64,000 nt of DNA from Turbatrix aceti (GCA_963969345.1 OZ017769.1:3534816-3598815); one strand, 5' to 3'; counted from the first letter of the stretch, positions 31,501 through 44,600 are shown. Notes: generated by a model from the letters alone, not told the origin. Program-made: numbers and translations.

Positions 31501-34500
31501 CTAATAAATTACTAAAAAAAACTGTTTTTAGATTTTGATCCTGCCGCAGCTATGTCTGGAGTATTTGATGAACCAACAGATGAAGAAGACAATGCAGATG
31601 AAACGTCATTGTCATCTACAACTAAATTTGTAATGACAGACGACATAAAAAAGAAATTTAAAGAATTGGTAGCAAAGATTGAATCCAAAATAGACGTCAT
31701 TCACCCTGGATTAATGCCGTTCCAAAACTACTTTGCAACAAACAAGAAAGCCATACCCAGATACGGTAAACAGCTGCCTGAACTACTCAATCCGCCTGAA
31801 CAACAGACTAATGAAAGCAGCGGATGGTTTTCCAGTGCGAAAAAGCTCGGAAGCAGTGCTAAATCGTATGCCTCTTCTTTCCTGTCTAAAGACGTAGGCA
31901 AAAGTGTCGAAGCAACGCTTTTTATCATGAAAGCATACTTCGTTGCTCAAGAAGTCCTACCCTTCAACCGGAAGCTGTACAACTGTAATATGCTGGTGCG
32001 TAGTGATATTGGCCAACCTAAAAGCGTCAAAACTTTCGTAAATGACATTGATGATCCTGAGTTTACGAATTTTATCGAGCAAATCAAACAACAGCCCATA
32101 AACGTTACAAGTGATTACTGTTCACGTGAAATGAAAAAGAAAGGAATGACATCGTCAGCTGTGCAGTACCTTCATTGTTTGGAGGAAAACAACAATATTG
32201 CAAGCTTTGTGCAATCCGGTCACCAAAAAATTCAGTGTCAGTATTTCTTCCAATCTTTGAATCCCCAGACAAGCGAAACAAAATTCATTTGGATTGACGG
32301 AAACGCAGCCTACAACGTCGAAGTCGATAAAGACTACCGCATCCTCATTGAAGCACAACGAGTTCTGACGGACAAAAGAAAACAAGCTATTGACCAATTA
32401 TTGGACACGAAAACGAAAGTACCTGATATGGCAACATTCTATCAATCAGAGCTCAAACAAACAGTTCAGCAATGGGTTGAAAGCTACCTCGTCGTTACTG
32501 AATTCAAGCAACTCATCCAATTTTTGTGTGCACGGTTTTTTATCGACGGATGTCATTTGAGCTTGTTTGAACTTCAGTTCACATTGTCAACTTTCACTCA
32601 CCTTTTCACTACGTACCGTGCAAATCTGAAATTCGTACAGACTCTTCTGGCATCCGCTTCACAAACCGACTTTGTGAACATCCTGTTGTTCATCCGGCTC
32701 TGCCATCGGTACGAAAAACAACTGGATTCAAAAATATGGAATGGCATTCAGCTCATCGACAACATTCGACTCAAAATTGTCCTCGGTATCAAGCTCGCTG
32801 ATTATGACACCGCAATCGAAATAGATATGCTGTATAAAATTATTCTCATGCTTCAACACGCATCTACTGGATCCGAAAAGCTGGAAAACCTAACAATGAC
32901 CATGTGGATTGACATCGCAGAAAAGCAAACATGGTCTGAAATTAGTTCTGTTTTGAAGGAATTCGGAACTGCTGGATACTATCTTGGCGTGCTCGACAGC
33001 AAAGGATTCCAGCGAGAACAAAAGATGTTGAGCGATGTTCTTCGAAATGTGAAATACGTTCCGGAAATGAATCTAGCCATGCTTACATTTATGCTTTGCA
33101 ATCGAGAAATTGAAGAAAGCCGCGTAGAAGCCAACCTCAAAGCATTCGAACGATGTTGTAAAAAGGGAAACAACTGGAAGTGTAACGCGATAGTGCCTTC
33201 GCAGAAACACGCCACACTCATCACAGACGAAGCATTGCAAAGAGAGTTCTTCAGCTTTCTAAATAGACAACCGGATTCTGACGGTGACGACGATGTAGAT
33301 GATATTTTCAACAGCCGAAAAATTAATGACCTTAAACGACTTGTTGTCGGCCAACATGACCAAACACAGGAGGAAAAAGCCAAGCGTCAAGAAACGGTGG
33401 CCAAATACTGTACCTATCTTGAACAGTTGGAGAAAAACAAGGCAACAACCGAAGCTTGCAAAATTCTGCTAGAATTTGACAAACATCTGAAAAAGTTGTT
33501 CAAAAAAACACTTCGAATAACTCAAAAAATGGCTGTCTTGTGCGCAGTCGAAGCCGAAGAACCCGTTCTCGAACAGGTGAACACAGGTGAAGGAAAGTCA
33601 TTTATCATCGCTGCCATAGCCATCATCAGGTGTATTCGAGACAAGCAAACTGTCGACATTATCACAAGCTCACCTGTGCTCGCCGAAAGAGATGTAAAAG
33701 AACTAGAACCTCTGTACGCTAAATTCAAACTACGAGTTGGACACAATTGTTCTGAATCTATTGTGGAGCGCCAAAAAGCGTACGCAGGCGAAATTGTCTA
33801 TGGCGATATCAGTCGTTTCCAGCGTGACTACCTAATGCAGACGTTTTACAAGAAAACAATTCTCGGTGGCAGAATCAGAGAAGTCGTAATCGTTGACGAA
33901 GTTGACAACATGCTTTTGGACAATGGAAACAATATTTTGTATCTCTCGCATGATGTTCCTTGTCTAGACATCCTTGAATCGCTGCTGGTATACATTCTCA
34001 GAGAAGTACATTCGCCCATTTTTAATGGTCACAAAAACAGCATGGAACACATGAAAAATCTGTTCGAAACAGACACAATTGTAGCCAATGTCTTGGAACA
34101 GGTATACGGCAGATTTTCGTTGCAAGACGCAAGAAGCTGTGTACCTAACGCCAATAATGAAGAATTGTCAAAACAGATTCACAACCTGCTCGTTAAGAAA
34201 AACATTATTGACGCCGACGGATACATACTTTCGTCATCAAAAGCTCAAATTCAGGCACTCTGCACAGAACTGAAGTCCATCAGCGAGCCGGCTACACAAA
34301 GGGTGTTGGCGGCGCTAACTATAGCAGCTGACAAAAAATGCGAATTCGCACTACCGACATTTTTGCGTCCATTCGTCAAACTTCACCTACATGAATTTGT
34401 CGAAAACTGCAAGAAATCAATGCTAATGGATGAAGATTACGAATACGTTGTCGACATCGATCGTACCGATTCAGGGACACAAATTGAACCGGTAGTGACA

Positions 34501-37500
34501 ATTGTTGACAGCAATACAGGTGCGGATCTGCCGACAACACAGTGGAACGGTGGACTTCATCAATTCCTGCAACTCAAACATGGATGCAGGATTTCTCCGC
34601 TGAGTTTGAAAGCAGTTTTTGTATCGAATGTGGCTTATCTCAAAGGATACAAAGTAATCAATGGTCTCAGTGGGACTCTTGGTTCTATCCACGAAAGCCG
34701 GACTCTTATTGACCTGTACGGAGCCGATTTGATCAGAATCCCGACATTCAAACCAAAAATGTTCTACGAACACGCTCCAATACTTGCAACAAACGTTGCA
34801 GAATGGACCAAAAGCATCTATGACGAAATCAATGATCAAATATCTGCCGAACGATCGTTGCTCATCATCTGCGATTCCATTGCTCAGGCAAAGCAGCTGC
34901 ATACAAACTTGCTAACATCGTACAAAAAAGAAACTAATAAATCCGAACTACAAAAGGAGTGCTTTGAAAACATCGCGACCTATCTTCGAAGCTGTGATGA
35001 ATTTGATTTTGAGAAGGGAAAACAATTGGAACCTGGACATGCGATTATTGCTACAAACCTGGCTGGGCGAGGCACTGATATCAAACTCAGCGAAAAACTT
35101 GTTGTGAGTTTTTTGTTCGAAAACCACAAAAATCAGTTTTGTTTTGTTTTTTAGAAAAACAGAGGACTCCACGTTATTACTGCCTTCATGCCAAAAAATG
35201 CACGCATCGAAGAACAAGCATTTGGTCGAGCGGCTCGTGCAGGTCAACCGGGATCTGCGCAGATCATCGCGTTGATCAAGGAAAAAGATGGCGTCAAGCC
35301 TTCAATATTTCATTTCAAAATGTACCGTGACAACATCGAGGTACAAAGACTTGCTGAACTCAAGGTGTTTTATGATTACCATACAGAAATCGAAGAAAGT
35401 TGTCTAGAAAAGTTCAGAAGTCATTGTGCAGACGTTCTCAGCAAGGTGTATTCTTCAAAATCCAATGACAATGTCAACATTCAGCGTCCAGATGAAGTCG
35501 TCTATTTTGCGCTTCTGGATAAGTGGGCCATGTGGCTTGACGAAAAAGGCCCTCTGATCAACCAATGCGCGAAAAACAACAATGAAGACGAACGCAGACG
35601 TGAAAAAGAAGCCATTATTGCGTCCGTCGATTTATTCCTAACCAACCATAAACTCGACATTGAAGAAGCAAAGAAATCATGGCTAGACTTTCCTCAGTCC
35701 CTGCTTACACTCGGTTTATACGAGTTGTGTAACAAAAACTTCAACACAGCGGACAAACTTTTCGACCTGGTCATTGAACGGGATTTGCAATTTTCTGCCG
35801 AAGCATACTACTACAAAGCTTGTATTCGAATGCCATCGTACAACAACACTGAAGGCGACCACATTAATGTAAACGATGCAGAAAAATTCTTTTCTTTTGT
35901 AAGTTTTTTTGCATCCTACAAAAATTTTTTATAAGGATTGATTTTAGGCTCGAGTACTACTTTCTCATCGCCTATCCGCTTGCGAAAAAGAAAGGTCAAC
36001 CGTCATGCAATTTGTTAACGATACAAACAGAGGAGCCATCAAATCTAGTGGTTTCGAAAAACAAAACGCTGTAATGGCCAAATACATCTCAGGCGTCATC
36101 AACAACATTGATTGGATCATCGGAGCACCATGCACGCCAGATATGTTTGTTTGCCAGAACATTACGTCAGACGATAGCGCAAGTTTGTATGACAAATTTG
36201 TTATGAACACCGTGATTTCGCCAATGGTTTACGTCAACTACAAACCTGAATCATGGCAGCTACGTGACCTGCATGACGTCTACGGCATGTCGGATGCAGA
36301 AATCAGGTCTTCGATTTACGAACTCAAACGGGATATGCTTACCTATTATCGGGATCCTGATGTGGCCGAGACATCAATAGACAACGAAAATATTCCAAAC
36401 GATAACGACAATAATGCTTTCCGACTGGCAACTGTTTCTGTCCTGCCGGATCGAATTCACCTTTCTAATCGCCAATCATTCTTCACTGAGCTCTATGAAA
36501 ACGGAGTTATCAGAAAGGTGCGTCATCTCAGGTACGCTGATCCAAATCATGTAACAGAAGTCGAAAATGCAATGAAGGCTAAAAATGTAGCACCAGTCGA
36601 ATTGCCGCAGAAGGGACACTTTATGACTCTTAACAACAGCGTGAAAGAAGGCCGTGTGTATTACAATGTTGCCGATGTTGACTCTCTCACGAATCCAGAT
36701 ATTCAAAACAAATTGCTAGACGAATTTATCGGAGAAGTGTTTTTGGAATCTCTGACGTGTTTTTCATATTTCACAAAATTTGACGGCGTGACAGCAGTTG
36801 AACTTGCCGAATACTTTGGAATAGACGTCGCTGGAGCCGCATGGATTCTGCAAACGCTCGAAGACCGCGGCGTGTTGGAGCACTTAATGGAACAAAGAAC
36901 GCGCTTCACGACAGACAACCAATTGTGGGAAAACAAGGTTGAAATCTACTTGACGGATCCAGACGAGAAGGAAGCAAGCGTTGTACAGAAGTACGCACAA
37001 CAGCTTCAGAATCTGCGTTCAATGAAAAATCTGCAGCACCTATCGATTTGGGTTCTCAAAAAAGTATGCAACATCGAAGACAACGATGTTCTTAAAGATC
37101 TGTACAATGTGCTGATGGAAGAAAAGCTAATCGAAGACTTTATTTTTGCAATTTTCCGGCTGAACAATCGCCTGGATGTGTCATGCCTGCCTGCTTCAAT
37201 TGCCAACAGTGTCGACTTCTATCTTTCGAACAAGTTCGCTTATTCATTTGCCCTCGAAAGACTGAGCATTGATATTGATTCGGCAGGCAGTGATCCTGAG
37301 TTTCCTGTATTTCATACAATTTACCTGCCGGAGTACCCATATAAGCAGTACTTCAACGACCTACAGACTTGTGGCTTCGTCAGTGCCTCTCGAATTATAA
37401 CAAAATATTACGAAGATCTGGATGAAGATAGTTTTGATCAGATGGACGACATTCTGGCTACAATACTAAAATACAAGTCCAAACTCCTTGATCAAACAGA

Positions 37501-40027
37501 ATACCACCTCGACTTTGTATCCCTGGAAAAATACATCACTAACCAGGGCATACCTGTTCATACCGAGCTCAAGTATCTATCAGATCGTGGCCTAAAAGTC
37601 GTCATGGGAGTAGCTGAAGGCAATGTAGCGTGGACGATCTTCACTAACGTTGCGGGAGGAGCAAGAGCTGTTGTCAGATCTGTGGTTAAAGGAGTCAAGG
37701 CATTCGGAAGCTGGTTGTACAATATTGGGTCAAAGGCAGCCAACTGGATCAACAATAATGTAATTGATCCAGTTGTCAATGCAATTGGAAGCGCCTACAA
37801 GGCGACAAAAAATGCAATCGTAAGCGGCATCACAGCGGTGACAAATTATATAACCAGCAGCAAAGCCTATCAAGTTGCAAGTGCTTGTGTCAAAAGTGCA
37901 GCTACATCAATTGGGAAAATAGCAGATGGCGTTGCAACAGTGGTCAAAACCGTAGCAAGTGGTGTTGCAACGGTAGCCAGAACCGTCGGAGAAGGCCTAT
38001 ACGAATTCGGAGAAATGACAGGCATCAACGAAGGTGTTCGGTATATTGCCAGAGGCGCCGCGGTCATTGGAAACAAAATTCAGGAAAGTGCGGCCTACAT
38101 ATCCCAAAAAGCCAAAAACTTGTACAACGGAGCAAAAGAAATGGCCGGTAATGTACTAAATTATATTGCTGAAACTCGAGTTATACAGTGGGCAAAGCAA
38201 GCTGCAAAAACGGCCATTGATGCTGCAAAATACGCTTATCGGAAGATGACGGCTTTCGTCAAAGCAGCATTTGAAAGCTATGATTACTACAATCAATGCC
38301 GAGTTTACGCGCGTAGAATTGCACTTCATGAAGGATTGGTAGTCGATGAATACACGATTCTCCGATCGTACATTGACGCGAGAGACAGTGCCGGACAAGA
38401 AGATACCAGTGACGACATTTTTAAACATGTGAGAAACACTTAAAACAAAACTAAAAAAAATTGTTATTTTTAGAAGCTTCAAAAGCACCTCGAAGCAACA
38501 CATGAAAAAGCGCTATCACGTCTTCGTAACGATATTGAAACATACATCCAGCGCGAACTCAACGACTACTGTGTGCGAACTTCAGAATGTGATTCAGACA
38601 TCATCAAACCCTTTGTCGAAGTTGCACCCGGTGTTTTGGCGTTCAAAATAGAACTCGAAGAAAAATACATCATCGAAAGCCACAAAGCCAAAATCGTATT
38701 CGTGCATCTTATGACAGAATTTGCGACAAACGATGCTCCGTTTGACAGCATGGAAATGCCGGACCTTGAATCCAATTTTTCATTTGATCGACTCGAAGGC
38801 ATTGTGCGCAAGATTGTCATTGACTACGCTAGCCATGTTGACATGCGAAAGGCAGATAATGTAAGTTTTTTATACATTTACAAACGAAAATGCGCTTACT
38901 GAATGCGGTACACTTTTTATAACAACTGACTAGAAAAATAGAATAGTGTAAGGCATGTATTCTATTTTTCTTGTTATGTAGAAGTTAAAAAATGTATTCG
39001 AAGAAGTTTAAAAATGCAGGCAATACACAAATTAAAAAAATCAAAATACTTACGTACCGCGACAAGTAGGGAATGCCGGAGTTAGCAGGCACATTATGTG
39101 TTACTGCGGTAGGTTGATGTATCGAACACACAATAATAAATCATACAGCGAATAAGTAGTCCGAAGCTCACAACTGCGCATGAGAACGATTGAAGAGACA
39201 ACTGACACGATTTGAACGATTTGAAGAGACAACTGTGAGTTGCCTAAAAATTGGCTTGGGTACTTTTGGCGCGCAAATGTAAGAACTCATGTTTGGCGCG
39301 CAAAGAGGGAAAGCGCGCGCGCTTTAGGAATACGCACTATTCGTATTTTTTTAACACCTTTTTAATTAAACAAAAATTACTTTTACAGAATCAAACAAGC
39401 ACGGAATCACGTCGGCTGACAAAAGTATTATCAGAGTTGCTCATCGATAAAATTTCCAACAGCTGCCAAATGATTTATGCAACGAGTCCGACATCCGAAT
39501 TGCTAACCTTCATGACCCAACTACGCAGCGCCGGCGAGGTTCCTGAACTCGCAGAATTTGATCGCGAAGACAAGATGCTCAAATATGGACTGTCCCAGTA
39601 CAACGCCCAGGTAGTGCAAAAGAAGCAAAACAACGCTGTACTCCATGAAATCGTCCGTTCTGTGCAAGCCGTCATCGACAACCGCGAAGTACTCAAGACC
39701 GCGATCAAATATGGTTTTCCTCTGCCAATTGATTCGCTCAAATTAATTCAACCAGCAATTAACAAGGTCCTTTTAAAGCCGGTTAAAATAACTGTCAATA
39801 AGAATTCGACGTATGGTCGCGACGGTGGCAAGTTGCTTTTGATGGACCACATCGGAGGGTGCATCTTCGTTACAAATGATGATTACCTACGCTATATGAA
39901 TGTCGGTGAACACGCAGGCGACAACTTTGTAAACGCGTTCTTGTTTGAAGGAATTCTTAAAGCTGGTATTACCAAAATATCCGGTGATCATGAATTATTC
40001 CGACAATCTTTAATTCAAGCTTTGTAA
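28590..40027 (+). CDS. Giant SecA-like ATPase with collagen-like and TPR-like regions
   Basis: Eight exons in phase: 28590-29253, 29306-29733, 29776-31450, 31532-35103, 35155-35898, 35948-38428, 38474-38860, 39389-40027, total 3529 residues. In order: an unknown N-terminal region; Gly-X-X collagen-like blocks at about 342-395, 480-503 and 523-545; an acidic stretch; then a full SecA-type motor. The motor has Walker A VNTGEGKS (about 1605), Walker [10 protein letters not shown] (about 1711), a cross-linking-domain-like part with [15 protein letters not shown] and LSGTLGS, motif [15 protein letters not shown] (about 2094) and the arginine-finger motif [12 protein letters not shown] (about 2136). 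A TPR-like segment follows (about 2310-2340), then Ala/Val-rich amphipathic helices (about 2917-3139) and a conserved-looking tail. Bacterial SecA drives proteins through SecYEG; here no SecY partner is known and the role is unknown. No signal peptide. Introns show it is nuclear, not bacterial contamination. SecA-like giants are reported in some other animals. Confidence 0.9.
38861..39388. other. Long intron 7 of the SecA-like gene
   Basis: 528 bp where the other introns are about 40-80 bp. It contains a hairpin (AGAAAAATAGAATA/TATTCTATTTTTCT, about 38930-38970), a repeated GAAGAGACAACT and two TTTGGCGCGCAAA words near 39258-39305. Probably an old insertion. No alternative exon is convincing. 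Confidence 0.5.
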
Positions 40028-40400
40028 TTGTGTTTTATTAACATTATGTTTTTGGTTTTTGAATCACTTGTAAAGTAGACACTTTTTGTTCACCGATTAG
40101 TTTCATTTTTGTTACCATTCAGCTAATCAAAAGAATCATTAATAAAAATTGTCCACATTATTTGCCAAAATATTGCAAATCAATTTTCACCATTTTATCA
40201 CAAAATATTTTGCTCGGAAATGCGCATTTTAAATTTAATTTTTACGTGCATGCGCCTTTACCGACAGATTCAGATTTCAAGTTGTGCAATCTTTATTTTT
40301 TTTTAGGTTTTGAATTTATGCTGTGGGGATTCAAAAAAGGCAAAGATATTGAAAACCAAGAGATAGGACGACGAACAGTCAGTGAAAGTTATGCAGTTCG
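40028..40400. other. 3' flank of the SecA-like gene and island right boundary
   Basis: AATAAA at 40142-40147 ends the plus-strand transcript. From 40258 the sequence (ACCGACAGATTCAGATTTC, then GTTGTGCAATCTTTATTTTTTTTTAG) is similar to 20608-20665, so the duplicated segment around the peptide gene begins here. The minus-strand AATAAA at 40292-40297 fits the peptide gene. Confidence 0.5.
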
Positions 40401-40643
40401 TTAGTTCAAAGAGTTGTCTTTAACAATGTCCAGAATCTGTTGTTCGATTCTGAGCAGGCGGTGGGGTTCGGCCACACCGATGAGAGAGGCAGACAGGGAA
40501 GCAATATGTTCGAGAACATCCAGAAGTTCGTCAGTACGGTTTCTGCTAGGATCAATAACGCCGACAAGGACATCAGATTGTTGCGACGCCATTGTTTGAG
40601 CGACGAGAGCGAAAGCGACGATGCAGACAAGAAGAAGCTTCAT
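40401..40643 (-). CDS. Small secreted peptide, copy 2
   Basis: A single exon of 80 residues, paralogous to 20744-21007 and in the same orientation. Signal peptide MKLLLVCIVAFALVAQTMA, then a variable linker without the KKR site of copy 1, then the shared core: DELLDVLEHIASL, then IGVAEPHRLLRIEQQIL. Identity is about half over the core while most replacements are conservative (I/L/V, K/R, D/E), which points to selection on the peptide. TTTAAATA lies 49 nt upstream. The two copies enclose the orphan and SecA-like genes. Function unknown. Confidence 0.75.
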   Translation of the reverse strand: MKLLLVCIVAFALVAQTMASQQSDVLVGVIDPSRNRTDELLDVLEHIASLSASLIGVAEPHRLLRIEQQILDIVKDNSLN

Positions 40644-40691
40644 TTTGATCGGTGAATCCAAAGTTGATACGACTGAAAGAGAGATAGGGGG

Positions 40692-40699
40692 TATTTAAA
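40692..40699 (-). promoter_or_regulatory. TATA-like box of secreted peptide copy 2
   Basis: TTTAAATA on the minus strand, 49 nt upstream of the start codon, matching position and context of the box in copy 1. Confidence 0.55.
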
Positions 40700-40955
40700 G
40701 GGACCGCCGAGGCATCGCTAAAAGGAATCTGTATCGACGGAGCAAAGTTAAAAGCCTGAAAGTTACTTTTCATTGAATTTTTGCAGGATTGTTAAGTGGT
40801 TTTCGCGTAGTAACGATTATAAATTCAAAAATCAAGAAAATTCGCACGGTTCGTTTTATTCTGCTTTTACTGTGCTGTAAAAATTTTCCTAAAATGAATT
40901 TTTTTGTCAGACTGGGCATCTGTGATTTTTTCTGTTCGCGTTGTTCGTTCGTGAA

Positions 40956-41254
40956 CAGTGCTGTCGGTTCTGAAAATTTTTCGGGTACCCGAACCGGAAC
41001 CGGAACTTTCCAAACCGCGTGCGAAACAAAATTTGAAGGATTTTCGTGCCAAAAGTGTCCAAAAACAAAAAACTGCTTTGAATATGAACTTATAACCGAA
41101 TTATAAGCGTTTTTTTTCACTCTGAGAGCTCGTTTTTGCCGTAATTTGAACACATTTTTAAAATCCGGGTACCCGGAACCGGATTCGAAAAAGATTTTTT
41201 TGGGTACCCGAAACCGAAACCGAAAATTAATTTTTCGGGTACTTGACAACACTG
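40956..41254. mobile_element. hAT-type MITE (299 bp)
   Basis: Ends CAGTGCTGTC and GACAACACTG (inverted, one mismatch) lie between 8-bp duplications TTCGTGAA (40948-40955) and TTCGTAAA (41255-41262), one mismatch. CAGTGxTGTC ends with an 8-bp duplication are typical of hAT elements. Inside, each arm has CGGGTACCCG and ACCGGAACCGGAAC-type repeats. No coding capacity. It is a different family from the 1099-1481 element. Confidence 0.75.
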
Positions 41255-41649
41255 TTCGTAAACAAGGTTAAATTTTTCAAACAGATAAAACAAAAAATAT
41301 TGGATAAGGTAAAAATTTAGGATAACGGTGTCAAAATTTGTGTTATTTGACAAGAAATTGGCAAACGCCAAAAATATTGCAAAAAATCCGTTACGCAAAA
41401 CGAGAAAACGTTTATCTCTAAAATTTACGTTTTTTACCCCGGTAGACAAAATTTTGTACAATTTTTTTAAAACTATTTGTTCGATATTCATTCGCGAATT
41501 TGGCCAAAAATGTTTCCTTTCATTCGCTTCTCAAATTTTAAAATTTTTCGGTTTCGTTCGCGAACAAAAAACTGATGTTCGTCCAGGAGAAAAAAAAACC
41601 ATGCTTTATCAGTGATGCAATAACCTGTTATGCCAAAATAAAGCGGACT
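41255..41649. other. Gene-free AT-rich stretch
   Basis: No gene or element recognised between the hAT MITE and the stop codon of the SPD-2-like gene. A clear minus-strand poly(A) signal is not visible; GATAAA near 41605 is the nearest candidate. Confidence 0.5.
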
Positions 41650-44600
41650 TTAGCGCCGACCACGGGCTGAGTCCGACATACTGATGCCATCGGAGAGTTC
41701 AAAGTTGAGTTGTCGAGTTGATCCAGCCATGCTCCCGGCGATATTTGATAGACGGGAGCTTACGTCACGCTTGATGTCGATGCGGATGGCGTGGAGCTGG
41801 GTGAAGAAAATATTGACGTCATCCTCCATGAGCGGGGCCTGTGAGTCGACGTCGGTGCATCTGTAGCTCGCAATGTCGATATCGGTGCCGGCGATGGTGC
41901 GACTGAGGTTTCGGCGTCTGAGGTAGGTCGCAGCCCGGGCCCAGAGCTTCTCGCAGCCGGCGTAGACGTAGAGCGTGTAGTAGTAATCCTCGTTGCCACC
42001 GCACCTTTTCTCGAAGCTTCTGTCTTCCCGTGTGGCCATCGTAATCTGAAAAAAAAATCAAATCAAATCCAACACCTCAAAAAATAAAAAAAACAAAAAC
42101 CAACCCGTCCACCGTTCTTCAAAATGCAGAATTCCGGCAGACACCGGACATCGGGAAGTCTTCGGCCCTGGGCGTCTCCGACGTACGAAAAGAGCACGGC
42201 CTTGCGCTCGCCGTCGTTGGTGAACGTGAAGTCGTTCATGTGGCCGGCGATGTACTCGCCGGGGCGGCCTTCGATGCGGGCGATCGGGCCGCAGCTTCCG
42301 ACCATGCTGTCGAACTCGACGGATGGCGCTCCGCAGTAGCCCATCAGACGGATCGTGCTGAGAACCGACTGATTCGTCGTACAAATGTCGATTCCGGAGC
42401 CGACAAAGAGGGCTTTGCCGCCGGAGGAAAAGCATGCGTCGTAGGTTTTTTTCTGGTACGGTCCGAGGCGGTGGATTCGTCCGGAGTCGGCCACCTGGAA
42501 GGAAAATTCAAAATAAAAATCATATCCAATTTAAAAAAAAATTAAAAAAAACTAAAAATTTGTAATACAAAATTTAAAAAAAATTTAGTACATTTTTTTA
42601 AATTTGGAAATTTGAATTTTTTTTAAAATGGAAATAAAAAATAACAATTTTATTTGGAAAAAAGAAAAAAATTCTAAATTAAATTATCTAAAATAAAAAT
42701 TTTTTTAATTTACAAAAAATATTTTTTAATTTAAATTTTAAATTTTTTTTAAAATAATTTGCAAATTTTTGAACTTTTTTAATAAAAAAACCTGAAAATT
42801 TTAATAAAAACTAGAAAAATTTTTTTTGAAAAAGAAAAAAAATTCAATGATTTCAAAATTTTTTTTTGAAAAAGAAAAAAATTCAATTATTTCAAATAAA
42901 AATTTTTTTTTTGAAAAAGGAAAAAATTCAATTATTTCAAATACAAATTTTTATAATTTTAAATACCCACCTTGAAATGGTCATTCTTGCGCCTGAACTT
43001 GACAATGATGTCGACAGATTCGTCAGACACGTTCTCGACCGTAAACGGCACGCTCATCTCCTTCTCCGACGCCAGGCACCCAAAATGAATGACTGCAGGC
43101 CTGCAGACGATGGAATGGTAGCCGTACGACGACGACGAAGCCTGACTCACCGGGCGCGAAGCACTCGACCGCACGGATTGCAGAGATGCCCGTCCGGTTT
43201 GGGGAGTACGGGTTGTCTCGATCGCCGTCATGCACTGCACGTCCGACAATTGCTGGATTTTTGTTGGCTTGATCGAAGCTCGAGGAGTTTTCTCAATTTT
43301 TGACGTGGATTTTGGGGCTGAGATTCGAATACTGGAGTCGTTGGATGCGGGAAACTTTGTCGACATCATTGATTTGGGTGGAGCGACGAAAGAATTTATG
43401 GATTTGTCCAAAATGTCAAAAATCTGCTTGTGATCCGTTCCACGAAATCGTTTCTGTTCCTTCTCCCGAAATAATTCCATGCAGCGCACAGCGTACCTGG
43501 ATTCCGTTTCGGCGTCATCTGTCGGTGGGAGAGAAGAAATATCCTCCACGGGCGATTCTGGACGAAATTGAATGGATGACACCTTTGGGCTCTCCATCGT
43601 AGGCGCATCCCGGACAGGAGTCGACGTGTGCTTCGGCGATCGACGGGGTCCGCTGTCCTGGCGGGGCGTGAGCGGGAGAGAGGGCTGGGAAGGCGTTGAT
43701 GGGCCCTGGAAGCCTCGGAATCGGTCGCGGTCGTTCGCAATCGGTCGAAAAGACGAGTCATTGGCGGTACGAATGGGTGCGGTGTCCACAGATTCGACAG
43801 CTGTGTGAGTTGAAAGTCCTTCAAACGAGTTCATGCCTCCAGCGCCGAGACCGATGTTGGCGGCCTGATCGTTCATCCGACGGCTCGATCCAAGGGCCAT
43901 GCGAGAAGTCTGCGTTGGCAGGATTTCAAAAGATCCTTGGCACAAAGTACCTGAAAAAAAAGAGCGTAAATGACGACTTTTAGCCAAATAAAAATTTTTG
44001 AAACAAAAAATGTGTCAGTCAACATTTTAGAAATTTTTCAAAAAAAATGCGAAAGCAGGTTGAAAAAATTACGATAAAAATTTTGACACTTTGAAGTAAA
44101 AAAACTACCGCATTTCCGCTGAAAAATTCAACAAAAATATAGGATAATCGTCAAAAAAATGCCAATATAATTTTATTTAAATGTCAATTTCGGCATTTTT
44201 CAAAGTATTAACCCCATAATTTTACTTTTTTTCAAATTCGCCATAAAAAATCACGTCGAGCAATTTGTTCTTTGGTTTTTGGAAATGTCATCGTTTTTGA
44301 AACCAAAATGTGCCAAAAATCGTCAAAAACAGCAAAAAAAGCGATTTTAGGCCATCGAAAGAAACTCTGCGAGAAAATTAATTCCCAAAGCAGGTTCCAC
44401 TTTCAGTCATTCCAAATTTTCCCCCGACACATTCCTTGTCAACCCGAATAAAAAACCCACCTCGACTCTCTTCCCGGATCATGCTGCACGCCGGAAGCTT
44501 GGACACCTTGGATTTAGCCGATACGTAGGTCGGTGCAGGCTCAGGCTCACAGTTTTCATCGTTGTTGTTGTCTTCATCGTCCCAAGCCTCGGAAAAATGG

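Noticed and set aside
28590..40027. Bacterial contamination or endosymbiont DNA as source of the SecA-like gene
   Set aside because: The reading frame is interrupted by seven phase-consistent introns with the same TTTTTAG/CAG acceptors as neighbouring nematode genes, and it sits between repeats with counterparts on both sides. Ancient transfer remains possible; contamination does not fit.
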